NCBI GenBank assembly: GCA_963728965.1
Contig: CAVSMH010000002.1
Location: 186,001 to 250,000 of the forward strand
Source: DASQZT01 sp963728965
Lineage (GTDB): Bacteria; Acidobacteriota; Terriglobia; Bryobacterales; Bryobacteraceae
Length of the DNA stretch: 64,000 bases
Reading direction: 5' to 3'
In this document: piece after piece, positions 8,370 through 16,986 of the stretch
Numbering within the stretch: position 1 is the first letter of the stretch
Layout: the number at the start of each line of letters is the position of its first letter
The notes under the pieces: model-generated
Told to the model about the DNA's origin: nothing
Database searches by the model: none
Seen by the model: the letters and a program-made list of their open reading frames with translations, nothing else
Program-made: the position numbers and the translations under genes

Positions 8370-9297
8370 CAACTAGGTCTTTGACCGCTTAAAAGAGTTC
8401 GTTGTGTAACCGAACTTGCGACGGGCTGCTTTGCGATCGAACTTCCAGTTGATCTTGACCCGATTCCGGTTCATCTGCCGATTCCAGGCGCGAGCTTCCC
8501 GCCGACTTTAGGTCGGGGATCCTCCGTTTCCCCAAGCATTGCCGCGCGAAGATCCCGATCTCGATTTCCGCCTGATTGAGCCAGCTTCCGTGCTTGGGCG
8601 TGTAGTGGACAGTGAAGCAGTTCCAGACTTCGCTGGCCATTTCTTTCCCGTAGAGGTCAGTTAAGGATTTCTGATGGTGGCTGCTGAGGTTGTCCATGAC
8701 CAAATGGATCGTCTCGGCTTTTGGATACTGCAAGGCCAAGCGGAACAGGACCTGCGCGAACTGGAATCCCGACCGATCGCGGGTAGACCACCGGTGGTGC
8801 CGCAGCAGAATCCGGATGGTCTCTCTTCCCACCTGTGGAATCAGTTTTCGCTTTACCGCTTCTTCGGCCACCAACCGGACCGTCCAGCGGGGCGCGGCCC
8901 TCGGGCGGGTCAGCGCACACCATGGCGATGATCCGCTGTTTCTGGTTATGGTCCAGTACTTCGGCGGCGCCGGGTCGCTGTTTCTCATGCAGAACGCCCT
9001 CCAGTCCGGCCTTTTGGTAGCGGTGGCCGAGTCGACGAATGCCCTGTGCGGTGAGCGAAATCGTTTTGGCGACTTGGGGAGCGCTGACGTCCTCAGCCAA
9101 TTGCAACAGCGCCAAGGCGCGCAGGACCACGCGGACCTGTTGTACCCCGCCTTTCAGAAGGCTGCGTAATTCCTGTTGGTCCTTCTTGGTGACATCGATT
9201 TTGAGAGGTGGGCGGCCCATACCCCGAGTATGCGTCAAAACAATTCTGCATAAAACTGGTTTTTACGAACTATTTCAAGCGGCCAAAGACCTAGTTG
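8370..9297. mobile_element. Degenerate IS630-family insertion sequence with terminal inverted repeats
   Basis: The two ends are an imperfect inverted repeat: 8370-8390 and 9277-9297 match over 21 positions with one difference (core AACTAGGTCTTTG). Between them lies one broken IS630-type transposase gene on the minus strand. I could not identify an unambiguous TA target duplication at the edges. The element lies directly downstream of the older transposon relic. Confidence 0.7.
8373..9220 (-). pseudogene. IS630-family transposase, frameshifted and internally deleted
   Basis: The N-terminal half starts at MGRPPLKIDV (ATG 9218-9220) and shows the helix-turn-helix of IS630 transposases. The frame changes near CADPPEGRA and continues in another frame as RWTVRLVAEEAVKRKLIP. 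About 100 residues that should hold the first catalytic Asp are missing after LLRHHRWS. The second half retains HLVMDNLSSHHQK (catalytic Asp) and HGSWLNQAEIEIGIFARQCL (catalytic Glu). A further frameshift precedes the end, where an alternative frame gives KFGYTTNSFKRSKT and a stop at 8373-8375. The gene is dead. Confidence 0.8.
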
Positions 9298-9356
9298 GGT
9301 ACACTGCTCTCGCAGTTCTTCGTTCGACTCTTCCCGACCGACGCACCGCGCGGATT

Positions 9357-10304
9357 TCAGTATCCCCGAGTGCCCGGACTAACGATAACTTTGGGCCCGG
9401 TATCCGGCGAAACCAAAGGCTTGCAAAAGCTGCACTTGCAGTCGGGTTCGAACATAAGTCCAATGGGTTGAAGAATAATGTCGTCCAAGCCTTTCTTGTG
9501 CGCTTCGGCCAAGCGGTCGAAATAGTCGCTCCAGGCCTTCTGTTGCGCCGCATAGCCCCTCAGAACGGTATTCCGGTAGACCTCATCCACGCCCATTCGA
9601 AAGCGATAGATGTCATCGAGAATACTATCCTCCTGCACTGATGGAAGGACCTGGCCGACATTGAACTTGTTCGCGCAGGGGTAGGCATCCCAGATCTCGA
9701 ACCCCGTCCCTGCCACTTTGATCATCCGCTTGGTCAAGCAGGGATAAACGCATTTGAGAGAAGCCAGGAAGAAGCCCTTCTCGGCTTTCGTCAGGTATTG
9801 ATCTAGGAGCACGTCACACAGAACATCGATGACGGAAGTGCGTTTGTTAATGAGAACCGATTCGGCCACTTTGGTGACTGTATCCAGCGACTCGGCGAGT
9901 TCGAAGGCTTCAGTGAGGCTCCAGGCTACGGTTCCGACGCGCAGCATCGGACAGACTACGGTAGCCGCAAAGGTAAGCGCCTTCAGCAGTTCGATCCACT
10001 TTTCTCGCTGCGCTTGCCATTTGATCTCCTCGATTCGCAAGGTCCTTGCCTTTGCAACTTCGGCACGATACTGGCACAACGGGATGCAGCGAGTGGTGCG
10101 CCATCCAGTCTGCGAAACATGCAGCTTTCGCCCTTTGGCATCTACGTAATCGTCCTTGAGGAGGAAGCCGAAGGCCGCCCCGCGGTACTTGGTCGCGGTT
10201 GTCGACGGTTGAGCGACGTAACCACTTTCGCGTACCATGGCCCAAGTTACCATTTCGACGAAGAATGATTGTCCGTTGCTTCGGATGAAAAAGCTTAGCT
10301 GCAT
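9357..10304 (-). CDS. Unrecognised 315-residue protein
   Basis: An open frame of 315 codons with normal coding character and lower GC than the surrounding chromosome. I do not recognise a family. There is a hydrophobic stretch around residues 108-135 (LLKALTFAATVVCPML), several Lys/Arg/Glu-rich helices, a segment rich in Asp/Glu toward the C-terminus, and a terminal CKCSFC cluster that could bind metal. No signal peptide is obvious. It lies just beyond the broken IS630, in a region of transferred DNA, so it is probably cargo or a residual gene of a mobile element. A toxin or effector is possible but unsupported. Confidence 0.55.
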   Translation of the reverse strand: MQLSFFIRSNGQSFFVEMVTWAMVRESGYVAQPSTTATKYRGAAFGFLLKDDYVDAKGRKLHVSQTGWRTTRCIPLCQYRAEVAKARTLRIEEIKWQAQREKWIELLKALTFAATVVCPMLRVGTVAWSLTEAFELAESLDTVTKVAESVLINKRTSVIDVLCDVLLDQYLTKAEKGFFLASLKCVYPCLTKRMIKVAGTGFEIWDAYPCANKFNVGQVLPSVQEDSILDDIYRFRMGVDEVYRNTVLRGYAAQQKAWSDYFDRLAEAHKKGLDDIILQPIGLMFEPDCKCSFCKPLVSPDTGPKVIVSPGTRGY

Positions 10305-10783
10305 GGCCTAGGCTGCGCTTCCCGTAACGGCGTTAATCATAGCAGAGAGCAGCCGCGTAACCTATCTCTTTGATTTTCGTCTCTATTTTCGTCTCTTTGA
10401 TTTCCGGCATTTCGGCGGATTCGCCTACCTCGTGCTGTTCTCCTTCAAGCTTCATTCGCCAATTCTGGCCATTACTTCTGAAGATGTCCTCATGGGCACT
10501 GCCCGAAGCGCACGATTCACTTCATCCGGCTGGGCGGGGATTCTTGTTGGACGATAAAAGGTCATCATGCGCGACTCAAGAATGCCTGCTTGGCCGTTGT
10601 TTCACGCGCAACCCGTGGAACTGGCGACGGCCCGATTCCGTCCGAATGGTAGGCATCCGGAAAGAATGCTGATGGTCTGGCAGCATGGTGTGGCCGGCCA
10701 GGGCTTCGGCACGTTTCGGGGCGATCGAACAGCTTCCCGAACGCTCCGGCCGCGTGCCGGCGACGCCGTGAATGACGTTCTGC
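10305..10783. other. Gene-free stretch
   Basis: About 480 bases between the unrecognised protein and the cytidylate-kinase-like gene. Short open frames on both strands have no recognisable family, no good start context and mutually shadow each other. I see no RNA gene or repeat. Confidence 0.4.
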
Positions 10784-11590
10784 CTACTCCGGCTTGGACG
10801 CCATAACGTCGTTGACGGCCACCCCGGCCACACCCGGCACCGCCCATGCCACCCGCCGGATCGCTTCGCGTTCGTCCTCCAGCGAATCTCCTCGGATGGA
10901 GATGCGCCCGTCCCGCGCTTCCACCTCCACTTCGAGATTCAAGGTGTAGGGATCGAGCGCCAGTTCCTTACGCACCCGGCTGGCCAGCGCCCTGTCGTTC
11001 AACACCGACTGGCATTCCGGGGTGCAGTTCAGCGCGCCCGCCTCGACCATCGAAACCACCAGCCGGCAGGCCTGCTCCGAGGTCACTCGCTCCAGGTTGA
11101 TCACCAGGTCGTAGGTCGACGGACTCTCCCAATCTACGCCATAGAGGAACTGAGTCCACTTGCGCCGGTCGTGATCCATGCGGCCGATGTAGTCGGCCGC
11201 CTCGTCGCGCCCCACATTCAGCCGCTCCTGCGCCATGCGGATGCGGACTTCCATCGGCGCGATGATGCGCAGCCGGAGGAGCCCCGGCGCCCCCTTGAGC
11301 AGCAGGTGGCCGGCCAACCCGTGGTAGACCAGGTTGCCGGCACGCACCTCGTCCCACAAGGCCGCCTGCAGGAGCGCCAGGTAAATGTAGCGTTTGTGGT
11401 TCAGCCGCCCGGGGTAGCCCGGCGGCTCTTCGAGCGCGGCCAGCAGATCGTATTCCGTGATGCGTTGGGTGGCGGCTTTGCGAACCAGCGCATCCCGATC
11501 GAGCGAACGATAACCCAGGCTGCGGCTCAGGGAATCCGCCAGTATCTTGCCGCCGCTAAACGTCCCTCGCGAGATAGTGATCGTCGCCAT
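10784..11590 (-). CDS. Cytidylate-kinase-like protein with C-terminal BON-like domain
   Basis: A 268-residue protein. The N-terminus (MATITISRGTFSGGKILADS) resembles the P-loop of the cytidylate kinase-like family, although the loop is altered (GTFSGGK) relative to the usual GxxGSGKG. Central conserved pieces include YLALLQAALWDEVRAGNLVY, GHLLLKG and DHDRRKWTQFLYGVDW, typical of that family. The last 70 residues (LALDPYTLNLEVEVEARDG, then VAWAVPGVAGVAVNDV) form a BON-like fold. The ATG at 11588-11590 follows GGGAGGGG by six bases and is preferred over the ATG at 11605. It is the last gene of the leftward PadR/ferritin/NifX/TrmO cluster. Confidence 0.75.
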   Translation of the reverse strand: MATITISRGTFSGGKILADSLSRSLGYRSLDRDALVRKAATQRITEYDLLAALEEPPGYPGRLNHKRYIYLALLQAALWDEVRAGNLVYHGLAGHLLLKGAPGLLRLRIIAPMEVRIRMAQERLNVGRDEAADYIGRMDHDRRKWTQFLYGVDWESPSTYDLVINLERVTSEQACRLVVSMVEAGALNCTPECQSVLNDRALASRVRKELALDPYTLNLEVEVEARDGRISIRGDSLEDEREAIRRVAWAVPGVAGVAVNDVMASKPE

Positions 11591-11685
11591 CGGGTCCCCT
11601 CCCATCGGCCGCGGAGTTCACACCCCGGCTGCCGAATCCCCCCGCGCAAGCCCGAACCGCGCCCCGAAATCAGGAGCTGGCCATC

Positions 11686-12117
11686 CTATTCTCGACCCAC
11701 CTCTCGCGTTTGGGGAAGGACTGGCTTGATATCCACCACCGGCGTGCCGTCGATCGCTTCGAGCGGACCAACCTTTATGCCACGCTGCCCGTCGATCTCC
11801 AGTACGGTCACTCGGTGCAGGCCAATCGGGTTCGGACGGTCCGGCGAACGCGTGGCGAACACACCGGTCAGCGGGTTGCTCGCCAGGCGCCGCGGATGGA
11901 CCTTCAACACGTCCCGTCCTGCCAGGTGGAACCAGGTCAGGACCAGGATCTCCGCTTTGACCGCAATCCCATCCAGCGCGTCGCGATACCGGGCGTCGAT
12001 CTCCAGCCACGCTTCCGGTCCCCCCTCGCAGCCCTGCTTCGGTGCATCTTCCCGCCGCCGCAGCTCCGAACGTACCACGCCCACGGGATGGAGCGAGTAC
12101 GATTCCGGTCCGGTCAT
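11686..12117 (-). CDS. trmO: tRNA (N6-threonylcarbamoyl-A37) methyltransferase TrmO
   Basis: A 143-residue TrmO/TsaA (YaeB) family protein, which uses S-adenosylmethionine to methylate N6-threonylcarbamoyladenosine at tRNA position 37. The family signature is clear: HPVGVVRSEL at the N-terminus, then LVLTWFHLAGRD, GVFATRSPDRPNPIGLHRV and LEAIDGTPVVDIKP. The ATG at 12115-12117 has a GGAGGA ribosome site seven bases upstream. Homologues lacking the C-terminal domain of the E. coli enzyme, as here, often sit beside NifX-like genes and are considered to act on metal-related or unknown substrates, so the tRNA role is inferred from family only. Confidence 0.85.
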   Translation of the reverse strand: MTGPESYSLHPVGVVRSELRRREDAPKQGCEGGPEAWLEIDARYRDALDGIAVKAEILVLTWFHLAGRDVLKVHPRRLASNPLTGVFATRSPDRPNPIGLHRVTVLEIDGQRGIKVGPLEAIDGTPVVDIKPVLPQTREVGRE

Positions 12118-12169
12118 GTCCAGTCCTCCACGTTTCCACTCCGTCCGCCTGCAAGGGCGGCACTCCCGG

Positions 12170-12562
12170 CTAATGCTGACAGCGGCAGTATTCGCCGGTA
12201 CTCTTGGCAAGCTCACCGTTCAGGTAGGCCGTCACGGCATCTTCCACCGACGCCGGAACCGCGGTCACCACCGGAGTCACTCCGGCGGATTTGAGGGCTT
12301 CCGCCGCGCGCATACCCATGCCGCCGCAGATCACCGTCGCGCAGCCGGACAACGCCGAGAGGATCCCGGCATGGCTATGAGTGCCGTGGCCCTCGGAGGT
12401 GTGCCCGCAAGTTCCTTCCTCGTGCACGTGCCGCCCGGTGTTCCTTCTCCATTCGCGATTCTTGATTTGCCCGTTCTCCACTTCGAATACCAGAAAGGCC
12501 GCGCTTCGGCCGAAGTGTTCCGATATAGTCGCGCCGTCATTCGTGGGTACTGCGATTCGCAT
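12170..12562 (-). CDS. NifB/NifX-family iron-molybdenum cofactor-binding-like protein
   Basis: A 130-residue protein of the dinitrogenase iron-molybdenum cofactor-binding fold: MRIAVPTNDGATISEHFGRS at the start and ICGGMGMRAAEALKSAGV in the middle. An inserted His-rich loop (residues 44-64, with five or more His) and a C-terminal CRCQH suggest metal binding. There are no nitrogenase genes, so the role is probably metal-cluster or metal handling outside nitrogen fixation. The 5' end overlaps the ferritin-like gene by 26 bases, indicating translational coupling. Confidence 0.8.
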   Translation of the reverse strand: MRIAVPTNDGATISEHFGRSAAFLVFEVENGQIKNREWRRNTGRHVHEEGTCGHTSEGHGTHSHAGILSALSGCATVICGGMGMRAAEALKSAGVTPVVTAVPASVEDAVTAYLNGELAKSTGEYCRCQH

Positions 12563-13043
12563 CAGATCTCTCCCGTTTGGTCTTCTTGCTTCGGCGCATC
12601 CAGCAGGCCGATGCGATCAACCTGGCATGCGCGAGGTGTCGCCGTTTACTCTGTACAATTTGCTGGAACACATCCCGGAGACGCAGGAGTCCGAGCCGCT
12701 CCGCGAAGTCCACCCGGTCCTGATAGTGAGCCAGCTCCGCCCGCGCGTCCAGCACGTGTTCTTCAATCGATGTAGCCGGCGGCTGCGCGACGGCGCGCGG
12801 CAGCGGCGAGGGCGGCGCCCCCCCCAAAACCAGCACCTCCGCGGCGAGCGCCGTGGCGTTGGATATGGCCGTCGCGGCGCAGACAGCAATCTGGTGGCCG
12901 ATCGAAGGGTGCTGCAATCGCTTGACGAGTCCTGCCAGTTGCAGGTAGTGATCCGCGGCGGCCACTTCCTGGACGATGTCGGCATTCAGGGCGGTCAGCA
13001 GGTTGGCAAGCGACTGGGCGGCCATCCACGCCATGCTCAACAA
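12537..13043 (-). CDS. Ferritin-like/haemerythrin-type helical protein
   Basis: A 168-residue all-helical protein. Glu/His residues are spaced as in ferritin-like four-helix bundles: QEVAAADHYLQLAGLVKRL, HPSIGHQIAVCAATA, EEHVLDARAELAHYQDRV and a final basic helix. The exact subfamily is uncertain. Its position between a PadR regulator (20 bases upstream) and the NifX-like gene (overlapping) makes iron or other metal handling plausible. The last 15 residues are highly basic (RRSKKTKRERSDANR). Confidence 0.55.
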   Translation of the reverse strand: MLSMAWMAAQSLANLLTALNADIVQEVAAADHYLQLAGLVKRLQHPSIGHQIAVCAATAISNATALAAEVLVLGGAPPSPLPRAVAQPPATSIEEHVLDARAELAHYQDRVDFAERLGLLRLRDVFQQIVQSKRRHLAHARLIASACWMRRSKKTKRERSDANRSTHE

Positions 13044-13062
13044 TACTCCCGCGGTGGCGCTG

Positions 13063-13530
13063 TCATTTGGACACCCCGCTCAGCTCCGGCGCTCCGGCGC
13101 CCGGTACCGCCTTGGGCGTTTCCATCCGCGTGGCGTCCGCCGCCTTCCGCGCCGTCCGGGCGTTGCGCACATATCGGGCCATCGCCTTGGACATGTGGTC
13201 CAGAACGGTGATCCATTCCCCCAGGTGTTCCTTCCCGCGCGGCGTCAACGCATACACCCGCCGCGCCGGGCCGCTGCCCTCCACGTCCCATGTGGAAGTC
13301 ACGCAATCGTTCTTTTCCAGTTGCCGCAGGGTCTTGTACAGCGCCGCCACTTCCACTTCAGCGTCGGTCAACGCGTATTGCCGCACTTCGCTTGCCAGCT
13401 CATACCCGTACGAACTGCCCTTCTTTTCGAGGAGCAGCAGTACCACTGGTTCCACAAACCGGTAGAGGTTTCCCATGGCGCAGGTGCAGGGATGCCGCCC
13501 GCCGTGCCGTGGACAGGGACCACGAGACAT
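13063..13530 (-). CDS. PadR-family regulator with N-terminal Cys/His cluster
   Basis: A 155-residue winged-helix regulator of the PadR type: YRFVEPVVLLLLEKKGSSYGYEL, then LYKTLRQLEKNDCV and the wing ending RVYALTPRGKEHL. Before the domain is a Cys/His-rich segment (C6, H9, H13, C15, C17) that could bind a metal or cluster and act as sensor. It is the first gene of a leftward cluster with ferritin-like and NifX-like genes, so it probably regulates that cluster in response to metal or redox state (inference). The start is the ATG at 13528-13530. Confidence 0.8.
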   Translation of the reverse strand: MSRGPCPRHGGRHPCTCAMGNLYRFVEPVVLLLLEKKGSSYGYELASEVRQYALTDAEVEVAALYKTLRQLEKNDCVTSTWDVEGSGPARRVYALTPRGKEHLGEWITVLDHMSKAMARYVRNARTARKAADATRMETPKAVPGAGAPELSGVSK

Positions 13531-13652
13531 AAGTCCTATTTTCCCCCTTTTGCGACAATAACATCCTAGTCACTATATGTGCAACTAGCATTTATCAAGC
13601 GACTCTCGACCCCCTTCTGGCGGTCCACTCGGACGCCGCGCCACCGTCGCGC

Positions 13653-14801
13653 TCAAAAGCGAAGCACCGCGGCAATGTCGCCCGGCATCACGTGGTCGCT
13701 TCCTTCCAGCATGAACGCGCGGCCACCGTGCAGAACGGTCTGTAAGGCGGCCGCGTTCAGCAGGTCTTCGGAATGGCTGCCGGCTTCGCTTTCCGACCTG
13801 GCTTCGTTCCAGGTGCCCCGCGCCTCGGCAGCTTGCGAAAAGAAGAAGTCGGCCACCCGCCCCTCCCACGCCGCTTTCACCGCCTCGCCACCATCGAAGG
13901 TGACGCGGCCGGCGCCGCGGTACTTCTGGAAATCCGACAGCGCGCTTTCCAGCATTTCCGATCGCACCTCCAGGATCGCTTCCATCGCCCGGGTGTGCAG
14001 TTCGCGGTCCGACAGCCCATCAGCCGATGCGTGTACCTCTTTCTCCAGCAATCGCGGATACGTGTTGACCCGGCGATACGCCGCCAGCTCCGAATCCACT
14101 CCAACCAGAACCAGGGGCGCCCGGTCGTTCCGCAGCAGCAGGTTCACTCCTTTGTCGATCTCCTTGAAGAAATGGGCCACGTACTCGTCCTCGCGATCGC
14201 GATCGGCGTTGGTCCCGAAACTCACTCCTTTCATGGCGCCGGTCGACGGTCCGATGGTGGACCGGTTCTTCAGGAGGTGGTCCGGCTGGCGCGTGTTTAG
14301 CCAGGCGCGCATGTCCTGCGGTACCGTGCCCTGCATGGAGGCTTCCTGCACCCGGTGCTGGGTGCAGTGCCACAGCCGGATACGCTGGCGGCTGAGCGCG
14401 AGCAGATGGAACCGCTGCTCCCGGGTCAGTGCCGCCAACAGCGGCCGCACCTGGAACCGCTCCTCCACGCGCTCCGATTCCGGCACCCGCCCGCTTAACG
14501 AAAAGTAGCGGAATGCGTCGGGCGAGCGGAAAACAATCAAGCCATTCGACCAGATCCCGGCCGTCTCGGCGGACCTCGTCAGCTCGTAAATCGGTTCCAG
14601 CAGCGACGCGATCGTGGCGGGTTGCGCTCGCGCGGCGAGCTGCTTCTCGACGCTGCGCACGGCGTTTTTCAGACGCGTCGAAATCCCGAACGGGGTGGGA
14701 ATCGGAACCGTGATCGTAATGCACGGACTGCTTGCGCCGGCAAGCATCTTCAAGTCGCCGAAGGTCACCACATCGTGGGCTGTAATTTCCTGTGCCGTCA
14801 T
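13653..14801 (-). CDS. Bacterial archaeo-eukaryotic release factor-like (baeRF) protein
   Basis: A 382-residue protein with the layout of the bacterial eRF1-like families proposed to act on ribosomes or in ribosome hibernation: an N-terminal domain with CITITVPIPTP, a central segment FRYFSLSGRVPE with VRPLLAALTREQRFHLLALS, a middle stretch VAHFFKEIDKGVNLLL followed by APLVLVGVDSELAAYRRVN, and a C-terminal GGRAFMLEGSDHVMPG ending AAVLRF. The ATG at 14799-14801 lies six bases after AGAGGTG and is chosen over a GTG three codons upstream. It lies upstream of the PadR cluster and downstream of hsp20, both stress-flavoured. Confidence 0.7.
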   Translation of the reverse strand: MTAQEITAHDVVTFGDLKMLAGASSPCITITVPIPTPFGISTRLKNAVRSVEKQLAARAQPATIASLLEPIYELTRSAETAGIWSNGLIVFRSPDAFRYFSLSGRVPESERVEERFQVRPLLAALTREQRFHLLALSRQRIRLWHCTQHRVQEASMQGTVPQDMRAWLNTRQPDHLLKNRSTIGPSTGAMKGVSFGTNADRDREDEYVAHFFKEIDKGVNLLLRNDRAPLVLVGVDSELAAYRRVNTYPRLLEKEVHASADGLSDRELHTRAMEAILEVRSEMLESALSDFQKYRGAGRVTFDGGEAVKAAWEGRVADFFFSQAAEARGTWNEARSESEAGSHSEDLLNAAALQTVLHGGRAFMLEGSDHVMPGDIAAVLRF

Positions 14802-14946
14802 ATTAGTCACCTCTTAAGCACCGCTCCGTACGAAAATGCGCGGTCCCGGCCACGTAAAATGCGGCGGGCCGCAAGGGTCACATTACTTGACGGCCGAAGA
14901 GAGCGCCGGGATGCCCCGGCGCTGCCGACACGACCGTCACGTGCGT

Positions 14947-15552
14947 TTAAGCTGCTCGTCCGGCCGTACCTCCCGGCTTCTCCGAACTTCGCTTCGACTC
15001 TCCCTGAATCGGGATTTCACGTCGCTTGCTCCGCTGCTCCGGGGTCGGAACGGTAACTTCCAGCACACCGTTTTCGAAGTTGGCCCGGGCTTCGTCAGTC
15101 TTCGCGCCTTCCGGGAGCGGAACAGCCCGGTAGAACCGGCCATATCGCCGCTCGGTGACGTGAACGCCGCCCTTGGTCTCTTCGCGCTTGATCTTGCGCT
15201 CACCCTGAATCACCACGGCATCATCGGCGATTTCCAGTTTCACGTCGTCCGGTTTGACGCCCGGGAGTTCCGCGCTAACCACGTAATTGCCGTCCTTGTG
15301 GTTCACCTCGATGGCCGGCATCCATCCGCGCTCCTCCGATTCGCGGCCGCCCTGCTCACCGAACGCCCGGTCGAACTCCTCCGTCATCCTCCGCATCAGC
15401 GAAAACGGATTCATACGGAAAAACTCGGCCGGCGTGAACGGAAAACCGGCATAAGCGCCCCGGCGCGAAATCGCCCCTTCTTCGTGCGAGCCGCGCGCCA
15501 TCGACTGTCCCTGCGATGACTGGGTCTCGTTGCTTTTGGTTTGCGTTGCCAT
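14947..15552 (-). CDS. Hsp20/alpha-crystallin small heat shock protein
   Basis: A 201-residue small heat shock protein that holds unfolded proteins in an ATP-independent manner. The alpha-crystallin domain runs from about residue 75 (MPAIEVNHKDGNYVVSAELP) through VVIQGERKIKREE and RYGRFYRAVPLPEGAKTDEA to the GVLEVTVP motif. It is flanked by a disordered N-terminus and a Ser/Lys/Gly-rich tail. The ATG at 15550-15552 follows AAAGGAGAGAAT. The upstream region of about 320 bases is free of genes and should hold its promoter; I did not find a convincing CIRCE repeat. Confidence 0.9.
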   Translation of the reverse strand: MATQTKSNETQSSQGQSMARGSHEEGAISRRGAYAGFPFTPAEFFRMNPFSLMRRMTEEFDRAFGEQGGRESEERGWMPAIEVNHKDGNYVVSAELPGVKPDDVKLEIADDAVVIQGERKIKREETKGGVHVTERRYGRFYRAVPLPEGAKTDEARANFENGVLEVTVPTPEQRSKRREIPIQGESKRSSEKPGGTAGRAA

Positions 15553-15873
15553 ATTCTCTCCTTTGCGAAGCCCCGCGCTGTTGAGGGGCAGACCTGTGTC
15601 CCGGCAGCGAGGATCTTCCGTGCACCTCTCCGTAGTGCAGATCCCGTGCCAACAGGAATAAATGTGCACATGCTCCTGTTGTGCGCCGCCGGCGCAGCGG
15701 CGGCCGCGGCCCTCGATGACAAAACGATTACGGAATATCGCGCCGGCAGGGTCCGGTGACCGCAAACCCTATAAATACGCCCACAAGCGCAGTAATTTTT
15801 CGCGAAACGGTTGCACGTTTGCCGCGTAATTGTAACGGTCTCCAGAGGAATCTGAAAGGGAGGGGGGATTCCA
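15553..15873. other. Divergent intergenic region between hsp20 and the PHP gene
   Basis: About 320 bases with a relatively AT-rich core around 15720-15840. It must contain promoters for both divergent genes. The purine-rich GGGAGGGGGG before 15874 is the ribosome site of the PHP gene. I see no gene here. Confidence 0.5.
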
Positions 15874-16986
15874 TTGAGCGTGAGCACAATCCGATTTGCG
15901 TGGCGCGACCGGAGGGCCACCGAGGGGTACGATACCGGCGTCTGCCTGCACGGCCACACCATGCACTCCAAAGAGTGTTTGTGGTTCTTGCCGCGATACC
16001 TGCACCAGGTGCCGGGCATCTCGCAGTTGGTTAGACACTATGAGCGCGGCCCGCGGAAGATCGATTTCACGCGCGCCTGGTGGACGCCGCCGCTCAGCCC
16101 GGCATCGGCATTGAGCCTGGAACGCGAGCAGATCGGCCAGCTCGGTTTGCGGCCCATCGTCTCACTCACCGATCACGACGACATCGAAGCGGGCCTCGCG
16201 CTCAACGTCACCGCCGATGCCGCCGAGACGCCGCTGTCGGTCGAATGGACCGTGCCCTACGAGCGGTCCATCCTGCATCTGGGTATCCACAACATGCCTC
16301 GCAAAGCCGCGCCGGAGTGGATGGCGTTGATGGGGGCGTACACGGCGGCGCCCCGCGAAGACGCGTTGCCCAGCCTTCTGCGCGGCTTCGCACAGACTCC
16401 CGATGTGCTGGTTGTCCTGAATCATCCCTTCTGGCTCGAGGAAGGCGTAAACGAAGACGACCACCGTTGTGCCTTGGACAACTTCTTGCGCGAGTGCATC
16501 GCATGGATGGACGCTTTTGAGTTGAACGGCACGCGCCGCTGGAATGAGAACGCCGACACGGTCGCGCTGGCACGCTCGCACCGGCGGCCGGTGATCTCGG
16601 GCGGCGACCGGCACGCCGCCGAACCGGGCGCCTGCATCAACCTCACCAACGCCCGCAGCTTCGCCGAGTTTGTCTCCGAGATTCATGCGGGGCACAGTTC
16701 GATTCTGTTCCTGCCGCAATACCGCGAGCCCATGGCACAGCGGGTACTCGAGGCCATCCGCGACATCCTCCGGACCTATCCGGAGTACCCGGGCCGGGAA
16801 CGATGGGCCGATCGCATCTTCTATCGCGGCGACGATGGCGTGGCGCGGACGCTCACCCAGATCTGGCAGGATCGCGAGCCCTGGTGGCTCACCGGCACGG
16901 CCGCCACGGTTCAGTTGCTGGCCGGACCGCCCTTGCGGCCGGCATTGCGCCTGCTGCTTTCGGTGAGCGGCGAGCTGCAATTCTAA
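15874..16986 (+). CDS. PHP-domain metal-dependent phosphoesterase-like protein
   Basis: A 370-residue protein with PHP-type metal motifs: LHGHTMHSKE near residue 28 and the SLTDHDDIEAG motif near residue 97, both characteristic of the polymerase/histidinol phosphatase superfamily. Later His residues occur in LNHPFWLEEG and ISGGDRHAAEPG. The likely start is TTG at 15874, eight bases after a purine-rich GGGAGGGGGG. It ends four bases into the 3' end of the convergent glycosyltransferase gene. Substrate is unknown. Confidence 0.75.
   Translation: MSVSTIRFAWRDRRATEGYDTGVCLHGHTMHSKECLWFLPRYLHQVPGISQLVRHYERGPRKIDFTRAWWTPPLSPASALSLEREQIGQLGLRPIVSLTDHDDIEAGLALNVTADAAETPLSVEWTVPYERSILHLGIHNMPRKAAPEWMALMGAYTAAPREDALPSLLRGFAQTPDVLVVLNHPFWLEEGVNEDDHRCALDNFLRECIAWMDAFELNGTRRWNENADTVALARSHRRPVISGGDRHAAEPGACINLTNARSFAEFVSEIHAGHSSILFLPQYREPMAQRVLEAIRDILRTYPEYPGRERWADRIFYRGDDGVARTLTQIWQDREPWWLTGTAATVQLLAGPPLRPALRLLLSVSGELQF

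Noticed and set aside
12170..13043. Nitrogen fixation locus suggested by the NifX-like gene
   Set aside because: No other nif genes; the gene set points to general metal handling.
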